A stretch of 45,755 nt of DNA from Aquisalimonas sp. (GTDB lineage: Bacteria > Pseudomonadota > Gammaproteobacteria > Nitrococcales > Aquisalimonadaceae). Of the stretch, positions 44,653 to 45,755 are shown in pieces. Numbering within the stretch: position 1 is the stretch's first letter; every line of letters starts with the position of its first letter. The stretch lies in NCBI GenBank assembly GCA_007126095.1, contig SLBZ01000114.1, positions 1-45,755 on the forward strand, written 5' to 3'. The notes under the pieces are model-generated. The model worked only from the letters and a program-made list of their open reading frames with translations. It was not told the DNA's origin and ran no database searches. The translations under genes were made by a program, and so were the position numbers.

Positions 44653-45555
44653 TCACCCCTTGGCCGCGAGGGCCCGAGCGACCCTGGACACCGGTTCGCG
44701 GCCGAGCTCGGCCGAAATCCACCGCCCCGTAGCGGCCAGGGCCTGCAGGTCCGCGCCGCTGGTGATGTCCATGCCGTCGAGCATGTACACCACATCCTCG
44801 GTGGCCACGTTGCCCGAGGCGCCCCTGGCGTAGGGGCAGCCGCCGAGGCCGGCAACAGAGGCGTCCACGGTGGCCACGCCCAACTCCATCACCGCATACA
44901 GGTTCGCCAGGGCCTGGCCGTAGGTGTCATGGAAGTGAGCGGCGATGGCGTTCATGGGCACATGCCCGGCCACGGCCTCCACCATGCGCTTCGCCTTGAG
45001 CGGCGTGCCCGTGCCGATGGTGTCGCCCAGGGAGATTTCGTAGCAGCCCATGGCGTAGAGGGCCGTCGCTACCCGGGCCACGGTGGTGGGATCAATCGCG
45101 CCCTCGTACGGGCAGCCGAGCACGCAGGAGACGTAGCCGCGCACGCGGATGCCCCGTTCCGAAGCGGCCTCGATCACGGGGCGGAACCGTTCCAGGCTCT
45201 CGTCGATGCTGCAGTTGATGTTCTTGTTGGAGAATGTCTCGGAGGCGGCGCCGAACACCGCGACCTCTTCGGCCCCCGCCTCGGCGGCGGCTTCGAAGCC
45301 TTTCATGTTGGGTGTCAGCACCGGGTAGTTGACGCCGGGGCGACGCCGGATACTCCGCAGCACGTCGGCGTGGTCCGCCATTTGCGGGACCCATTTGGGT
45401 GAGACGAAGGCAGTGGCTTCCACCGTCGTCAGGCCCGCGTCCGCCAGGCGGTGGATGAGCTCCAGCTTGGTGGCCGTGGGGATGGTGACGGTCTCGTTCT
45501 GCAGCCCGTCGCGCGGGCCGACTTCAACGATGCGGACGTGGTCGGGGAGGGACAT
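44653..45555 (-). CDS. Hydroxymethylglutaryl-CoA lyase
   Basis: A 300-residue TIM-barrel enzyme that splits 3-hydroxy-3-methylglutaryl-CoA into acetyl-CoA and acetoacetate, the last step of leucine breakdown. [11 protein letters not shown] carries the metal-binding Asp, [12 protein letters not shown] the metal-binding His residues, and [20 protein letters not shown] the catalytic Cys loop. GGAGG precedes ATG 45555. No other leucine-degradation gene is seen in the window. Paralogues acting on other beta-hydroxy acyl-CoAs exist, but the signature loop favours HMG-CoA lyase. Confidence 0.93.
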   Translation of the reverse strand: MSLPDHVRIVEVGPRDGLQNETVTIPTATKLELIHRLADAGLTTVEATAFVSPKWVPQMADHADVLRSIRRRPGVNYPVLTPNMKGFEAAAEAGAEEVAVFGAASETFSNKNINCSIDESLERFRPVIEAASERGIRVRGYVSCVLGCPYEGAIDPTTVARVATALYAMGCYEISLGDTIGTGTPLKAKRMVEAVAGHVPMNAIAAHFHDTYGQALANLYAVMELGVATVDASVAGLGGCPYARGASGNVATEDVVYMLDGMDITSGADLQALAATGRWISAELGREPVSRVARALAAKG

Positions 45556-45598
45556 GGGGCCTCCGGGGGTGTGTTGCTGATGCCGGGTTGCGGTTCGT

Positions 45599-45755
45599 GG
45601 TGGACCTGAAGGTCCACCCTACGGTTGCGTTGGCCGGTGCTTCGGGTCGTGTGCCTGGTGGATCTGAAGGTCCACCCTACGGTTGCGTTGGCCGGTGCTT
45701 CGGGTCGTGTGCCTGGTGGATCTGAAGGTCCACCCTACGGTTGCGTTGGCCAGTG
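45599..45755. repeat. 58-bp tandem repeat array of REP-like palindromes, running past the window end
   Basis: Copies start at 45599, 45657 and 45715, an exact 58-bp period; the third is cut by the window edge. Each holds the hairpin GGTGGA(C/T)C-TGAA-GGTCCACC followed by CTAC (GTAG on the other strand) and a 38-bp spacer. Copies one and two differ by a C/T change in the stem; copy three has one further change (CCAGTG for CCGGTG). Confidence 0.95.

Noticed and set aside
45599..45755. CRISPR array
   Set aside because: The spacer part is repeated as faithfully as the palindrome, the period is a simple 58-bp tandem, and no cas gene is near.

Overview
The window is GC-rich chromosomal DNA from a Gram-negative gammaproteobacterium. 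The gene order rpsF-priB-rpsR-(DUF2232)-rplI-dnaB-alr-radA and tig-clpP-clpX-lon-hupB-(tRNA-Val, tRNA-Asp)-ppiD is typical of that class. Acidic proteins, an Asp-rich tail on an efflux adaptor and acidic lipoproteins suggest a salt-adapted (haloalkaliphilic, Ectothiorhodospiraceae-like) host; that placement is inference. No phage, plasmid, insertion sequence or CRISPR was seen, and no stretch longer than about 300 bases lacks a gene or RNA.

Layout: 1-7139 is a forward translation, replication and cell-wall block: the end of rlmB, ribosomal S6/PriB/S18/DUF2232/L9, then dnaB-alr-radA. On the reverse strand follow folD and a PilZ protein (7153-8460). A four-tRNA operon (Pro, Arg, His, Lys) with a clear promoter and terminator occupies 8547-9057. 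A tripartite RND efflux operon (9268-15294) follows, its adaptor carrying a 9-bp/6-bp repeat-encoded acidic tail. tRNA-Leu precedes the proteostasis block tig-clpP-clpX-lon-hupB-tRNAs-ppiD (15624-24635); lon has a good sigma-32 type promoter. fabI (reverse), der and a META-domain lipoprotein follow.

From 27.6 kb the window turns accessory. A DEDDh exonuclease and an iron-sulfur (PhrB-type) photolyase diverge from a spacer with three T(A/G)TA(C/T)A boxes at exact 11-bp steps, resembling operators of the B12-dependent light sensors CarH/LitR. Then come a rhomboid protease, an acyl-CoA synthetase, and an exported methionine sulfoxide reductase pair (Tat-type MsrB and Sec-type MsrA). A reverse-strand group encodes an ECF sigma factor, its anti-sigma factor, an acidic lipoprotein and an outer-membrane barrel. 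A double-hotdog thioesterase and a giant fused indolepyruvate ferredoxin oxidoreductase follow, with a TetR regulator converging on the latter.

At 41.6-42.2 kb is a compact zinc-responsive unit: an SmtB-like ArsR repressor overlapping a 55-residue SmtA-like metallothionein, with an SmtB-type operator inside the promoter. The last genes are an AEC-family transporter, L-serine ammonia-lyase (whose ribosome binding site lies in a perfect palindrome) and hydroxymethylglutaryl-CoA lyase. The window ends inside a 58-bp tandem array of REP-like palindromes, related to a pair of palindromes near 33.6 kb.
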